A stretch of 64,000 bases of DNA from Acetoanaerobium pronyense (lineage in GTDB: Bacteria; Bacillota; Clostridia; Peptostreptococcales; Filifactoraceae): assembly GCF_017874355.1 (NCBI RefSeq), contig NZ_JAGGLI010000002.1, positions 62,001-126,000 of the forward strand. The letters run 5' to 3'. The position numbers and the translations under genes were made by a program. Position 1 is the first letter of the stretch. The number at the start of each line of letters is the position of its first letter. Positions 29,697 to 38,648 of this stretch are shown here, piece after piece. The notes under the pieces were generated by a model that saw only the letters and a program-made list of their open reading frames with translations, searched no databases and was not told where the DNA came from.

Positions 29697-30350
29697 TTAA
29701 TTTATTTCTACTCTTTCACCTTTGCTGATGTAAACTATTTTCTCACATACATTTGTAAGGTGATCTGCTATTCTTTCAAGGTATCTTCCAATAAAAAGAA
29801 GCTTTGCTCCCTGGGTTATGTTATCCCTGTTTTCATGTATCTTCAGAAGTACTTCATTGTATATATCTTTATATATTTCATCAATTATTTCATCTTCTTC
29901 TCCAACCTTCATTGCAAGATAAGGATTCTCTTCCTCAAAGCTTTTTTTAGTATTTTCTATCATTACAAGTATTATATCTCTCATCTTTGGTATATCTCTA
30001 AGTTCTTTCATAAGAGGCTCTTTCCCAATAGCTATAACCTCTCTAGCGATATTTACGCAATAATCTCCCATTCGCTCAAGATCTGTAACCATCTTTATAA
30101 GGGAAAAAAGTATCCTAAGATCTTTTGCTGCAGGTTGCTGAAGGGCTATAAGCTCTATACATTTCTCTTCTACATAATCCATAAGACTATCTATTTCATC
30201 ATCAAGCCTAAATACATTTCTTGCTCCATCAAGATCTTGTTCCTGTAAACACCTTATTGCTTCAACAAGTATATTTGATGTCATATCCATCATTCTAAGT
30301 ACATCACTTGAAAGAGATTTTATATCATTATCAAAATTTTCCCTAATCAT
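29697..30350 (-). CDS. phoU: PhoU phosphate-signalling protein
   Basis: Links the Pst transporter to the PhoR/PhoP-type two-component system and helps switch off the regulon in high phosphate. The 217 residues form two three-helix bundles, each with the metal-binding acidic motif: DLERMGDYCVNIA (about 90-102) and YLERIADHLTNVCE (about 190-203). It begins nine bases after pstB and closes the pst operon. The two-component genes themselves are not in the window. Confidence 0.96.
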   Translation of the reverse strand: MIRENFDNDIKSLSSDVLRMMDMTSNILVEAIRCLQEQDLDGARNVFRLDDEIDSLMDYVEEKCIELIALQQPAAKDLRILFSLIKMVTDLERMGDYCVNIAREVIAIGKEPLMKELRDIPKMRDIILVMIENTKKSFEEENPYLAMKVGEEDEIIDEIYKDIYNEVLLKIHENRDNITQGAKLLFIGRYLERIADHLTNVCEKIVYISKGERVEIN

Positions 30351-30359
30351 AACTTCCTC

Positions 30360-31112
30360 CTAGCCGAATCTTCCGGTTACATAATCTTCAGTTCTTTGGT
30401 CCCTTGGGGCTGTAAATATTTTACTTGTATCGTCAAATTCTATCATTTCCCCCATTAGGAAAAATGCCGTCTTATCAGATATTCTAGCCGCTTGCTGCAT
30501 TGAGTGGGTTACTATAACTATTGTGTAATTTTCTTTAAGGGTTTCAATTAGATCCTCTATTTTTGATGTTGCAATAGGGTCAAGTGCTGATGTAGGCTCA
30601 TCCATAAGTATTACTTCCGGCCTCATAGCAAGAGCTCTTGCTATGCAAAGTCTTTGCTGTTGTCCTCCTGAAAGTCCAAGGGCGGATTTATGAAGCCTGT
30701 CTTTTGCTTCATCCCAAAGAGCCGCTTCCTTTAAGCTTCTCTCCACTATTTCATCTAGCTGCTTCTTTTCTTTTATTCCATATCTTCTAGGCCCATAAAC
30801 CACATTTTCATATATTGACTTAGGAAAGGGATTGGGCTTTTGAAAAACCATACCCACTCTTCTTCTTAGGGCAACCACATCAACATCACTTCTGTATATA
30901 TCTTGATCTTCAAGATGAAGATATCCCTCTGTCTTTACTCCATCTATAAGGTCATTCATCCTATTTAAAGTTCTTAAAAATGTTGATTTTCCACATCCTG
31001 ATGGTCCAATTAAGGCTGTTACTTTTTTTTCTTCTATATTCAAATTTATATTTTTAAGGGCCTGAAAATCTCCATAATAAAGATTCAAATCCTTTACAGA
31101 TATCTTTGACAT
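30360..31112 (-). CDS. pstB: Phosphate ABC transporter, ATP-binding protein
   Basis: ATPase of the high-affinity phosphate importer, at the inner face of the membrane. The 250 residues contain Walker [10 protein letters not shown] (about 36-44), the Q-loop [19 protein letters not shown] typical of PstB, the signature [16 protein letters not shown], Walker [14 protein letters not shown] and the switch His in [10 protein letters not shown]. It follows pstA by 74 bases and is followed by phoU. Confidence 0.98.
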   Translation of the reverse strand: MSKISVKDLNLYYGDFQALKNINLNIEEKKVTALIGPSGCGKSTFLRTLNRMNDLIDGVKTEGYLHLEDQDIYRSDVDVVALRRRVGMVFQKPNPFPKSIYENVVYGPRRYGIKEKKQLDEIVERSLKEAALWDEAKDRLHKSALGLSGGQQQRLCIARALAMRPEVILMDEPTSALDPIATSKIEDLIETLKENYTIVIVTHSMQQAARISDKTAFFLMGEMIEFDDTSKIFTAPRDQRTEDYVTGRFG

Positions 31113-31186
31113 TATTTCACTCCTTAAATGTTATTAAAAACATTATGCTAGTTTTTAGCTTTCTGGTTATAATATATTTTTAAAAT

Positions 31187-32032
31187 CTAAAGGTTAGATA
31201 ATTTTCTAAATTTAAATCTTACAATATTGGCAATGGCAAAGAATATTGATACTATACCAAGAAGTACTAGCGCTGTACCATACTTCACCTCTTCAGGCAT
31301 GTTTGGTACCTGAGTTGATATTATATAAAGGTGATATGGAAGTGCCATAGCTTGGTCAAATAAGGATTTAGGTAATCTTGGAAGAAAGAATGCCGCCACT
31401 GTAAGTAATATAGGCGCAGTCTCTCCTGCCGCCCTTCCTATGCCAAGTATTGCACCAGTTAAAATCCCAGGCATAGCATGTGGAAGCACTACTTTATAAA
31501 TTGTCTGCCATTTTGTGGCTCCAAGGGCAAGGGATGCTTCCCTATAGCTTCTTGGAACACTTTTTAAAGCCTCTTCTGATGAGGTTATAGTGATTGGAAG
31601 TATAAGACAACCAAGTGTAAGGGCTCCTGCAAGTATAGAAGAACCAAAACCTAGAAATAATACAAATAGCCCTAGACCGAAAAGTCCGTATACTACAGAT
31701 GGAACTCCAGCAAGATTTAGTATTGATAATCTTATAAATCTATATAATCTTCCGTGCTTAGCGTATTCTGTAAGATATATTGCAGACCCTATCCCAAGGG
31801 GAAGGGCAAATGCTATTGTTCCAATAACTAGATATAATGTTCCTACTATGGCAGGAAATATTCCTCCCTCAGTCATTCCTTTTCTAGGCATTTCAGTAAG
31901 AAATCCCCAGTTTATTGCGCCTATACCTTTTACAAATATAAACCCTATTATAAGAAGAGTAGGAACTACTACGATAAGCATCAAAACAGTTAGTACTGCA
32001 AAAGCCATCTTTTCTTGTCTTTGCTTATTCAT
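31187..32032 (-). CDS. pstA: Phosphate ABC transporter, permease PstA
   Basis: One of two membrane subunits of the phosphate importer. The roughly 281 residues have six predicted membrane helices, with the coupling-loop phrase REASLALGATKWQTIYKVVLPHAMPGI near the C-terminus. I start at ATG 32032 (MNKQRQEKMAF), one base behind the pstC stop and following GAGAGGGGATG, rather than at the longer open frame. The arrangement implies translational coupling to pstC. Confidence 0.96.
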   Translation of the reverse strand: MNKQRQEKMAFAVLTVLMLIVVVPTLLIIGFIFVKGIGAINWGFLTEMPRKGMTEGGIFPAIVGTLYLVIGTIAFALPLGIGSAIYLTEYAKHGRLYRFIRLSILNLAGVPSVVYGLFGLGLFVLFLGFGSSILAGALTLGCLILPITITSSEEALKSVPRSYREASLALGATKWQTIYKVVLPHAMPGILTGAILGIGRAAGETAPILLTVAAFFLPRLPKSLFDQAMALPYHLYIISTQVPNMPEEVKYGTALVLLGIVSIFFAIANIVRFKFRKLSNL

Positions 32033-32033
32033 A

Positions 32034-32972
32034 TTACATCCCCTCTCTCTTTGCCTTTGTAAGCACTCTATCTGCAATGAGATTTATAACCGTAGTCATG
32101 GAAAGAAGGACTATACCTACTGCAAAAAGTGCATGATAGTGGGTACCATTTCTTACTGTATCTCCCATCTCAGCAGCTATTGTAGCAGTCATTGTTCTTC
32201 CTGACATCAAAAATGATGTTGGAATCTGAGCAGCATTTCCTGTAACCATCATAACCGTCATAGTCTCTCCAATTGCTCTACCTATTCCTAGCATTACAGC
32301 CGCTATTATCCCAGATGATGCAGCAGGAACCAGTACATTTTTTATTGTCTCCCACTTAGTTGCTCCAAGGGCTAGTGATGCCTCTTTATATTCCTTTGGA
32401 AGTGCTGAGATTGCATCATCAGATATACTTATTATAGTTGGCATTGCCATTAATGATACAAGTATAGAGCCTGTAAGCACTGTGAATCCTGATGAAAGAG
32501 AAAATGCAATTCTAACCCAATTTGAAAGCACGATTATACCTAAAAACCCAAGAACAACTGATGGAATTGCAGATAAAAACTCTATTATTATCTTTAGATA
32601 GATTTTAACTTTTGGATTTGCCACCTCTGATATATATATAGCACATCCTATCCCTATAGGAACCGAAATGATTATCGCTCCAAGGGTTACCATTACTGAC
32701 CCTGCTACTATAGGAAGTATTCCGTATTGTGGATTTGCAGAAACTGGAAACCAGTATCTGCCAAAGAAGAATTCAGCTGGGGATACGTCATTAAATACCT
32801 TAACTCCATACTGAAAAAGAAATATAAATATAAGAGCTACCACAACTACTGCCGTTACTCCAAGTACCTTTATTATATTTTCAATAAAAAATTCTCCAAG
32901 TCTATGCTTTACACCTTTTTTGAGACTTTTTCTATGTACAATTTTAGTGCTTTCCTGATTTTGTAGATTCAT
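32034..32972 (-). CDS. pstC: Phosphate ABC transporter, permease PstC
   Basis: Second membrane subunit of the phosphate importer. The roughly 312 residues have six membrane helices, an N-terminal cytosolic segment, and the coupling-loop phrase KEASLALGATKWETIKNVLVPAASSGI. AAGGAGTTAGCT leads to ATG 32972. ATG 32987, behind AAAGGA, would add five residues and is also possible. A strong hairpin group lies in the gap after pstS and probably lowers its level relative to PstS. Confidence 0.96.
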   Translation of the reverse strand: MNLQNQESTKIVHRKSLKKGVKHRLGEFFIENIIKVLGVTAVVVVALIFIFLFQYGVKVFNDVSPAEFFFGRYWFPVSANPQYGILPIVAGSVMVTLGAIIISVPIGIGCAIYISEVANPKVKIYLKIIIEFLSAIPSVVLGFLGIIVLSNWVRIAFSLSSGFTVLTGSILVSLMAMPTIISISDDAISALPKEYKEASLALGATKWETIKNVLVPAASSGIIAAVMLGIGRAIGETMTVMMVTGNAAQIPTSFLMSGRTMTATIAAEMGDTVRNGTHYHALFAVGIVLLSMTTVINLIADRVLTKAKREGM

Positions 32973-33079
32973 AGCTAACTCCTTCATAACAAACGTCCTT
33001 TCTTTATTTATGAAGCTTAAACTTAAAGTGGATAAAAACATTTGCTTTTTCCCTTTATATATTTGTTAGGAATTTCACC

Positions 33080-33149
33080 CTATCCTCTTCTTTGAAAATC
33101 CCTTCCTTACATATTTCTCAAAGAAGAGGATAGTCCTTAGACTATCCTC
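33080..33149 (-). terminator. Two mutually exclusive hairpins between pstS and pstC
   Basis: On the minus strand hairpin A is GAGGATAGTC-TAAG-GACTATCCTC (33149-33126), followed by TTCTTT. Hairpin B pairs CTATCCTCTTCTTTGA (33133-33118) with TCAAAGAAGAGGATAG (33095-33080), a perfect 16-bp stem. B uses the 3' arm of A, so they cannot form together. Likely roles are partial termination or protection of the pstS mRNA end. Confidence 0.75.
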
Positions 33150-33203
33150 GTTTTTATTTGTATAACAAGGCTTTATGTTTGGTTGACAATTTTTAAAATC
33201 AAC

Positions 33204-34103
33204 TTACTTAACTGGAATAAATCCTATATCTTCTACTATAAACTGCCCTTCAGCTCCCATTACGAAATCCATAAATTCTTTAACAGCTCCCTGAGGCTCT
33301 CCACTTGTGTATAAGAAAAGTGGTCTTGCTACTGGATAGTCCCCAGCCTTAACTGTCTCCAGTGATGGTGAAACTGCTGGAGCTCCAGCTTCCTTAGATA
33401 CAGCTATATCCTTTATTTCATCTGAAAGATATGCAAGTCCTATATATCCAATTCCGTTTACATCTTGCTTTATTGCTTCTACTATTGCTTGAGTTGAAGG
33501 CATAAGATTAGAACTTGTTGCATATTCTTCATCCTTTAGTACAAACTCTTTAAAGAACTGATAAGTACCTGAGTTTGATTCTCTTGAATAAAGTGTTATA
33601 GGAGCATCATTTCCACCAAATTCACTCCAGTTTGTCTTAGCTCCTGTAAATATATCCATTAAATCTTGCATTGTAAGTTCCCCTACTGGATTCTCATTGC
33701 TAACAACTACCGCAATACCATCTCTTCCAGTTATAAACTCTACAACCTCTACTCCATTTGCCTTTGCATCTTCAATCTCTTGATCTTTTATAGCTCTTGA
33801 AGACATCGCTATGTCTATAGTTCCGTTGATCATAGCTGCTATTCCTGTTCCAGATCCTCCACCTGTAACTGCAAGCTGAGCTTCTTCATATTTATCCATA
33901 AATTCTTCAGCCCATCTTTGTCCAAGGTTTACCATTGTGTCAGAACCTCTTATTTGAATCATTCTGCTAAAGTCAATATCATTCCCAGTAGATTCTTCTG
34001 AAGCTTCTGTTGCCGCAGGTGCTGGTGCCTCATTAGTTGTACATCCAACTGCTGCAAAACCCATAGTCATTAAAAGAGCTAACATTAAAGCAAATTTTTT
34101 CAT
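33204..34103 (-). CDS. pstS: Phosphate-binding lipoprotein of the Pst transporter
   Basis: Captures phosphate outside the membrane and delivers it to PstCA. The roughly 299-residue precursor starts with a lipoprotein signal peptide; the lipobox FAAVGC places the lipidated Cys at residue 21. The mature part has IQIRGSDTMVNLGQRWAEEF, GGGSGTGIAAMINGTIDIAMSSR and SRESNSGTYQFFKEFVL, all phosphate-site motifs. I start at ATG 34103, behind AGAAAGGTGAT; the earlier in-frame GTG lies within that site. Upstream lies the clearest PhoP-type box array of the window. Confidence 0.96.
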   Translation of the reverse strand: MKKFALMLALLMTMGFAAVGCTTNEAPAPAATEASEESTGNDIDFSRMIQIRGSDTMVNLGQRWAEEFMDKYEEAQLAVTGGGSGTGIAAMINGTIDIAMSSRAIKDQEIEDAKANGVEVVEFITGRDGIAVVVSNENPVGELTMQDLMDIFTGAKTNWSEFGGNDAPITLYSRESNSGTYQFFKEFVLKDEEYATSSNLMPSTQAIVEAIKQDVNGIGYIGLAYLSDEIKDIAVSKEAGAPAVSPSLETVKAGDYPVARPLFLYTSGEPQGAVKEFMDFVMGAEGQFIVEDIGFIPVK

Positions 34104-34167
34104 TTTTTTAATCACCTTTCTGTTATAAGTATTTTTTTATAATTATCTTTGGTGCCTTACACAAATG

Positions 34168-34254
34168 ATTATACTAAGGAGTACATATAACTTGGTTAAG
34201 GGAGTGTTAACTAGAAGTTAATTAATTGTTAAGTTGATGTTATGACTTTGTTAA
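34168..34254 (-). promoter_or_regulatory. PhoP-regulated promoter of pstS with six 11-bp-spaced boxes
   Basis: On the minus strand TTAACA (34254-34249), ATAACA (34243), TTAACA (34232), TTAACT (34221), TTAACA (34210) and TTAACC (34199) repeat with an exact 11-bp step. The last ends 20 bp before TATAAT (34173-34168). No -35 box is visible. This matches the TTHACA-type direct repeats bound by PhoP in Gram-positive bacteria. The first two boxes lie in the last codons of the upstream chemoreceptor gene. Confidence 0.88.
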
Positions 34255-36294
34255 GTGTGGTTCTAATGTGAATTTGTTAGATAAAGTAAGAAGCTCCTTT
34301 GAAACTCCTTTAAGCTCCATTGCTGTTTTATTTATCTCATCCATTATATTTTCTTGAATCTCATTTCCATTTGCTATTTCCCTAGCACCTTCTAGTATAT
34401 AATTGATTACTTCCTCTATTTTTTCTACACAAAGATTAACTTCTTCTATTGATTTTATTTGTTCCCTTACTGCAAGACTGTTTTGTGATGTAATATTTGA
34501 TACAGCATCCACAGATTTCGTTATTTTAACGAAACTATCCTTTACATTTTCAGATGAAGACTTTCCTTTCTCTGATTGATTCTTAGTGTATTCTATTTTT
34601 TCTTGTACACTTTTTATCCTATCTAGTATTTGATTTACAATATCTTCTATCTCTCCTGTTATTTCATCACTCTCAGCTGATAGTTTCCTAACTTCCTCTG
34701 CCACAACAGAAAATCCTCTTCCGTGTTCTCCAGCTCTTGCCGCTTCTATAGATGCATTAAGAGCAAGTAGATTAGTATCTTTTGATATTTTCTTTATACT
34801 ATCCACAAATTTATTGATTTTTTTTGAGTCTCTTACAAGGTTATATATATCGTTTTTTGTTTCAAGAACAGCGTTATCTATATCTTCAATACTAAAAATA
34901 GCTCTTTCAATAGCATCTACCCCTAAACCTATAGATTCTTGGGTAAGTTTTCCCTCATCTTTTGCTATATTACTCATTTCCTCTACTTTTTGTGACTTAT
35001 CATTCACGACTTCAATAGTATTTCTTATGGAATCCACTGCATTCTTGCTCTCTTTTGCACTATATAAAAATTGATGTGCTGTTTCTGTAATCTCCTTCGT
35101 CTTATAGCTTCCTTTACTACTTGTCTCTATCATGATATTTCCAGAAAAATCTAATGTCTGGGATGTCTCTTTAAGCTCCTTTATAACCTTTTTTTGCATA
35201 TAAACCATTTCATTAATGCTATCAGAAAGATCTTGGAATTCATCCTTAGATTCTATGTGAGATTTCACAGAAAAATCTCCCTCTGATATTTTCTGCATTA
35301 TTTTAACCATATCTTTTAGATGTTTTGTAAATTGACTTTTAACTAAAAAACTTGATGCGATTATCACTAGTATTATACTTACTAGAATTATAAAAAAAGT
35401 ATTGAACCTTATCTCTCTTGCTACTCCTAAATACTCTTTTTCAGGAAGATTAAATATTATTATCCAGTCTGTTGATGGCACGCTCTGATAAAAATAACTC
35501 CACTTTTCACCTTCTAAAACAATATTTCCGTTTCCCTTAGTCTCATCTGACAAAAGATTTAAAACTTCACTGCTTATATAGTCATTTGATTCCTCTAAGA
35601 GTAATGCAGTCTGAGGATGACTTATATATTTATCTTCTTTATTTATTATGTAGCCAAAACCCGTATCTCCAATTTCCGTATTTTTAATGACTTTATCAAA
35701 ATTTCCGAAATCCAGTGTTATTGCTATTGCTCCTATGACTCCACCTGTGGATGTAACTACAGGATATGCCATAGATACAGTTGGTACCTTTACACCTGTT
35801 TGGCTAAGCTGGGAGAGGTATATGTCACTTATTACAAAGCTTTTTTTCTCCATTGCTGATGACGCAAACTCAAGATCACTAGCACCTAGGCTATATCCCG
35901 TCCTTCCAAGACTGTCAGCCACTATTTCACCATCAAGTGCCACAATAAAAACACTTTCATAATATCCCATTGAATCTACATATATCTTTCTTAGAAGCTG
36001 ATTTGTCTCGTTTACTGTTTCTGAATTTTGATTTTCTCCTAAAGAATTATATTCCATAAGAATATCTGTAAAATAATTATTGGACGAGAGATTCTTAAGG
36101 AGAAACTCCGTATCTTTAAGTGTAGTTCTTGTGTTTGTCACTATCCCATCAAGTAATATATTGAATTTGTCTATTTCCCTCTCCCTTAGTTCATTAAAGG
36201 TAACATTATAAGAATAAATCCCTAGTATTGATGTCGGAAGTACTGAAAGTACTAAAAATATCGCCATGAGTTTTGCTGCAATTTTGATACGCAT
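34240..36294 (-). CDS. Methyl-accepting chemotaxis protein with Cache-type sensor
   Basis: A 684-residue transmembrane chemoreceptor. Order: first membrane helix (about 8-30), extracellular sensor (about 31-290) resembling dCache with [15 protein letters not shown], second helix (about 297-318, [17 protein letters not shown]), HAMP, and a signalling domain with the tip [40 protein letters not shown] precedes the ATG. It lies just upstream of pstS on the same strand and has its own PhoP-type box array, which is unusual for a chemoreceptor. The ligand is unknown; phosphate or a phosphorylated compound is inferred from context. Confidence 0.93.
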   Translation of the reverse strand: MRIKIAAKLMAIFLVLSVLPTSILGIYSYNVTFNELREREIDKFNILLDGIVTNTRTTLKDTEFLLKNLSSNNYFTDILMEYNSLGENQNSETVNETNQLLRKIYVDSMGYYESVFIVALDGEIVADSLGRTGYSLGASDLEFASSAMEKKSFVISDIYLSQLSQTGVKVPTVSMAYPVVTSTGGVIGAIAITLDFGNFDKVIKNTEIGDTGFGYIINKEDKYISHPQTALLLEESNDYISSEVLNLLSDETKGNGNIVLEGEKWSYFYQSVPSTDWIIIFNLPEKEYLGVAREIRFNTFFIILVSIILVIIASSFLVKSQFTKHLKDMVKIMQKISEGDFSVKSHIESKDEFQDLSDSINEMVYMQKKVIKELKETSQTLDFSGNIMIETSSKGSYKTKEITETAHQFLYSAKESKNAVDSIRNTIEVVNDKSQKVEEMSNIAKDEGKLTQESIGLGVDAIERAIFSIEDIDNAVLETKNDIYNLVRDSKKINKFVDSIKKISKDTNLLALNASIEAARAGEHGRGFSVVAEEVRKLSAESDEITGEIEDIVNQILDRIKSVQEKIEYTKNQSEKGKSSSENVKDSFVKITKSVDAVSNITSQNSLAVREQIKSIEEVNLCVEKIEEVINYILEGAREIANGNEIQENIMDEINKTAMELKGVSKELLTLSNKFTLEPHLTKS

Positions 36295-36344
36295 AACTTC
36301 CCCCTTATGTCATTTTTAAAGGCATATGATTTCCGCCTAAAGAT

Positions 36345-36409
36345 AATATAAGACATAAGAACTATTTTAATTTTAAGGTTTTGTTATTTTTGTGTTAATT
36401 TAATGTTAA
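36345..36409 (-). promoter_or_regulatory. PhoP-type promoter of the chemoreceptor gene
   Basis: On the minus strand TTAACA (36409-36404), TTAACA (36398), ATAACA (36387) and TTAAAA (36376) step by 11 bp. The last ends 20 bp before TATATT (36350-36345). This is the same geometry as at pstS. Confidence 0.8.
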
Positions 36410-36427
36410 GAAGCTAAAAAATGCACC

Positions 36428-36474
36428 AAAAAAGCAAGACTCTGCACCTACATGGGCTAGCCTTGCTTTTGATT
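36428..36474 (-). terminator. Terminator after zur
   Basis: AAAAGCAAG and CTTGCTTTTTT enclose a 29-base loop on the minus strand. It stands between zur and the Pho-type promoter of the chemoreceptor. Confidence 0.65.
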
Positions 36475-36485
36475 TTATTATCCTA

Positions 36486-36902
36486 TTATTTTTTTGTTTT
36501 GCTATCACAGCTTTTACAAACTCCTGATAGCTCAAATTTATGGTCTTTTATTTGATATCCCTCTATATTTGAACGAAGATGCTCAAAAGGACAATAGTCA
36601 ATTTCTTTTTTATCTCCGCAAAGCTCACAGACTATATAGTGCACGTGGTCGTTTTCTCTATGAAGTCTATAGAGCCTTTTCCCTTCTTCATATATATATT
36701 CAAGAAGCTCTAGCTCAACTAGAGATTCAAGATTTCTATATATTGTAGATATATCTGCTTTCGTATCCAGTTTCTTATATAGCTCATTTGCATCTATAAA
36801 TTTTTCTTCTCCTACGAATATATCTATTATTTCAGTCTTTATTCTTGTCATTCTTTGACCTTCACTTTTTAACCTTTTGAGTATTTCCTCTTTACTTAAC
36901 AT
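36486..36902 (-). CDS. zur: Fur-family metalloregulator, probably Zur
   Basis: A 138-residue Fur-type repressor: N-terminal winged helix with GQRMTRIKTEIIDIF and ADISTIYRNLESL (recognition helix), then the metal domain with HVHYIVCELCG and a second Cys pair in GVCKSCDSK (structural zinc). Family members sense iron, zinc, manganese or peroxide. I call it Zur because it ends a znuC-znuB-regulator operon, 48 bases after the permease; the sequence alone does not exclude Fur or PerR. Confidence 0.85.
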   Translation of the reverse strand: MLSKEEILKRLKSEGQRMTRIKTEIIDIFVGEEKFIDANELYKKLDTKADISTIYRNLESLVELELLEYIYEEGKRLYRLHRENDHVHYIVCELCGDKKEIDYCPFEHLRSNIEGYQIKDHKFELSGVCKSCDSKTKK

Positions 36903-36950
36903 CTAATCACCCTACCGATTTTTAACTTTTAGATATATTAAACTACATAC

Positions 36951-37745
36951 TTATTTTTTTATTGTTTTGAAAAATATACTTATCATAAGGATAAAAACAC
37001 TTATAAGAACTATTGAACCACCTGATGGCAAATCAAAATAAAATGAAGACGTAATTCCTCCATATACTGATACCATTGCTATTATTATCCCATAAATTAT
37101 TGTCTCTTTAAAGCTTTTTGAAATCTGCATAGCAGCCGCAACTGGAATTATCATCATTGAGGATATAAGTAGTACTCCAACGATTCTCATAGATATGACT
37201 ACTGTGAATGCAATTAGAAAAATAAATATCTTTCCTATTAAATCAACCTCTATCCCCATTGCCCTTGCACTCTCTTCATCAAAAGACATATGAAAAAGTT
37301 TATAGTAGTACTTCCATATAAACAGAAGAATAACTAGTGAAAGGACTATCATTAAATATATATCACTAGTAGTTATGGCACTGACGCTTCCAAAGAGGTA
37401 AGAAAGAAAATTTCCTCTTATGTTTCGTGAAAAGCCCATAAGTACAGATGCAAGAGCTATACCTGTAGACATAATTACAGCTAAAGATATTTCTTCATAC
37501 TCCTTGTATTTTTCTCTCAAAAAAAATATAAACCATGATCCTATAAGGGTGATTCCTAAAGCCCCATATACCGGCTCAGTGCCAAGAAGGACAGCGAGTA
37601 CGACTCCTGAAAGTGCAACATGAGATAAGCTGTCTCCTATAAGGGACATTCTTCTAACTACTACAAAGGTTCCCATAAGAGGAGCAATAAGTGCTACAAG
37701 CATGCCTCCAAGCAGGGCCCTTTGCATAAAAGTATAACTAAGCAT
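36951..37745 (-). CDS. znuB: Zinc (metal) ABC transporter permease
   Basis: A 264-residue permease of the ABC-3 (ZnuB/MntB/TroC) family, with about eight membrane helices. Typical phrases are MQRALLGGMLVALIAPLMGTFVVVRRMSLIGDSLSHVALSGV at the N-terminus and MRIVGVLLISSMMIIPVAAAMQ near the C-terminus. It begins 11 bases after znuC and is followed by the Fur-family gene, which supports zinc as substrate; manganese is the main alternative. No substrate-binding protein gene is adjacent. Confidence 0.9.
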   Translation of the reverse strand: MLSYTFMQRALLGGMLVALIAPLMGTFVVVRRMSLIGDSLSHVALSGVVLAVLLGTEPVYGALGITLIGSWFIFFLREKYKEYEEISLAVIMSTGIALASVLMGFSRNIRGNFLSYLFGSVSAITTSDIYLMIVLSLVILLFIWKYYYKLFHMSFDEESARAMGIEVDLIGKIFIFLIAFTVVISMRIVGVLLISSMMIIPVAAAMQISKSFKETIIYGIIIAMVSVYGGITSSFYFDLPSGGSIVLISVFILMISIFFKTIKK

Positions 37746-37756
37746 AACTCCTCCTA

Positions 37757-38488
37757 CTAATGGGTTACAAACCCCATATTCTTTCCATAGATTTTTTTAA
37801 GGGATGTTTCTATATCTGAGATTTCATTTTTTTCATGTATATGAAATGTATTCTCTCCTATACATATTACTCTGTTTGAGTAGGTAGTAACTGCTGAAAT
37901 ATCATGACTTACCATAAATAAGGTGACTCCTTCTTTGTTTAATCTTCCCATGGTTTCGTAAAAATAATCTTGGGATTTTTGGTCTATTCCAACTGTAGGT
38001 TCATCTAAAAATATAACCTCAGGGTTTGATGCTATGGCTTTTGCTATAAAGGCTTTTTGCTGCTGCCCTCCAGAGAGATCTCCAATTCTTTTGTGTCTTA
38101 TATTTTCTATGCCTATTTCATTAAGGGCTCTACCCATCATTTCATTTGCATCTTTTTTATTGTATCCAATAGAAAGGAGGCTTCCTTTTATGACTTCTTC
38201 TACTGTGGCTGGAAATCCCATATTAAATGAATTGGATTTTTGTGATATGTAGGCAAGCTTAGTTCTTTCCTTTAGATTTTCTACGTCTTTATCAAATAGT
38301 TTGATTGTTCCTGAATCTTTTTTTATAAGTCCAAGGCATAGTTTTAAAAGAGTAGTTTTTCCAGAGCCATTTGGACCTACAACTCCAAAATAATCTCCTT
38401 TAAAAAGGTCAAATGAAACATTTTTTATCACGCTGTGTTTCCCATATCTAAAACTTAAATCCCTTACCTGCATTAAAATTTCTTTCAT
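37757..38488 (-). CDS. znuC: Zinc (metal) ABC transporter, ATP-binding protein
   Basis: A 243-residue ABC ATPase with Walker A VGPNGSGKTTLLKL (about 36-49), signature LSGGQQQKAFIAKAIA, Walker B VIFLDEPTVGID and the switch His in MVSHDISAV. It belongs to the metal-type ATPases that pair with ABC-3 permeases. AGAGAGG precedes the ATG. First gene of the znuC-znuB-zur operon. A small palindrome at the predicted transcription start may be the operator of the regulator encoded downstream. Confidence 0.92.
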   Translation of the reverse strand: MKEILMQVRDLSFRYGKHSVIKNVSFDLFKGDYFGVVGPNGSGKTTLLKLCLGLIKKDSGTIKLFDKDVENLKERTKLAYISQKSNSFNMGFPATVEEVIKGSLLSIGYNKKDANEMMGRALNEIGIENIRHKRIGDLSGGQQQKAFIAKAIASNPEVIFLDEPTVGIDQKSQDYFYETMGRLNKEGVTLFMVSHDISAVTTYSNRVICIGENTFHIHEKNEISDIETSLKKIYGKNMGFVTH

Positions 38489-38514
38489 ACTTTAATCCTC
38501 TCTTACTATAAAAT

Positions 38515-38546
38515 TGCAAGTTGATTGCATTAACATTTACATTATA
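38515..38546 (-). promoter_or_regulatory. znu operon -10 box and candidate Zur operator
   Basis: TATAAT (38546-38541) is followed on the minus strand by TGCAA-TCAAC-TTGCA (38529-38515), an inverted repeat placed over the early transcribed region. A wider repeat, TTGCATTACA with TGTAAATGTTAATGCAA, flanks the -10. No good -35 at 17 bp is seen. The operator assignment is tentative because the spacing differs from the Bacillus Zur box. Confidence 0.4.
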
Positions 38547-38570
38547 CCCTAAATTTTAAATTTGTAATGC

Positions 38571-38609
38571 AAAAAGATGGAAACCCTTATAAGGATTTCC
38601 ATCTTTTTC
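38571..38609 (-). terminator. Terminator after the symporter gene
   Basis: AAAAAGATGGAAATCC, then GGGTTTCCATCTTTTT on the minus strand, almost perfectly paired. Confidence 0.85.
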
Positions 38610-38648
38610 TTAGGTATAATTCTAATATTTCAAACTATAGTGTAGGTA

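Noticed and set aside
29643-30248. Plus-strand frame of 201 codons opposite phoU
   Set aside because: The product is an aromatic-rich low-complexity string without any motif, and phoU on the other strand is certain.
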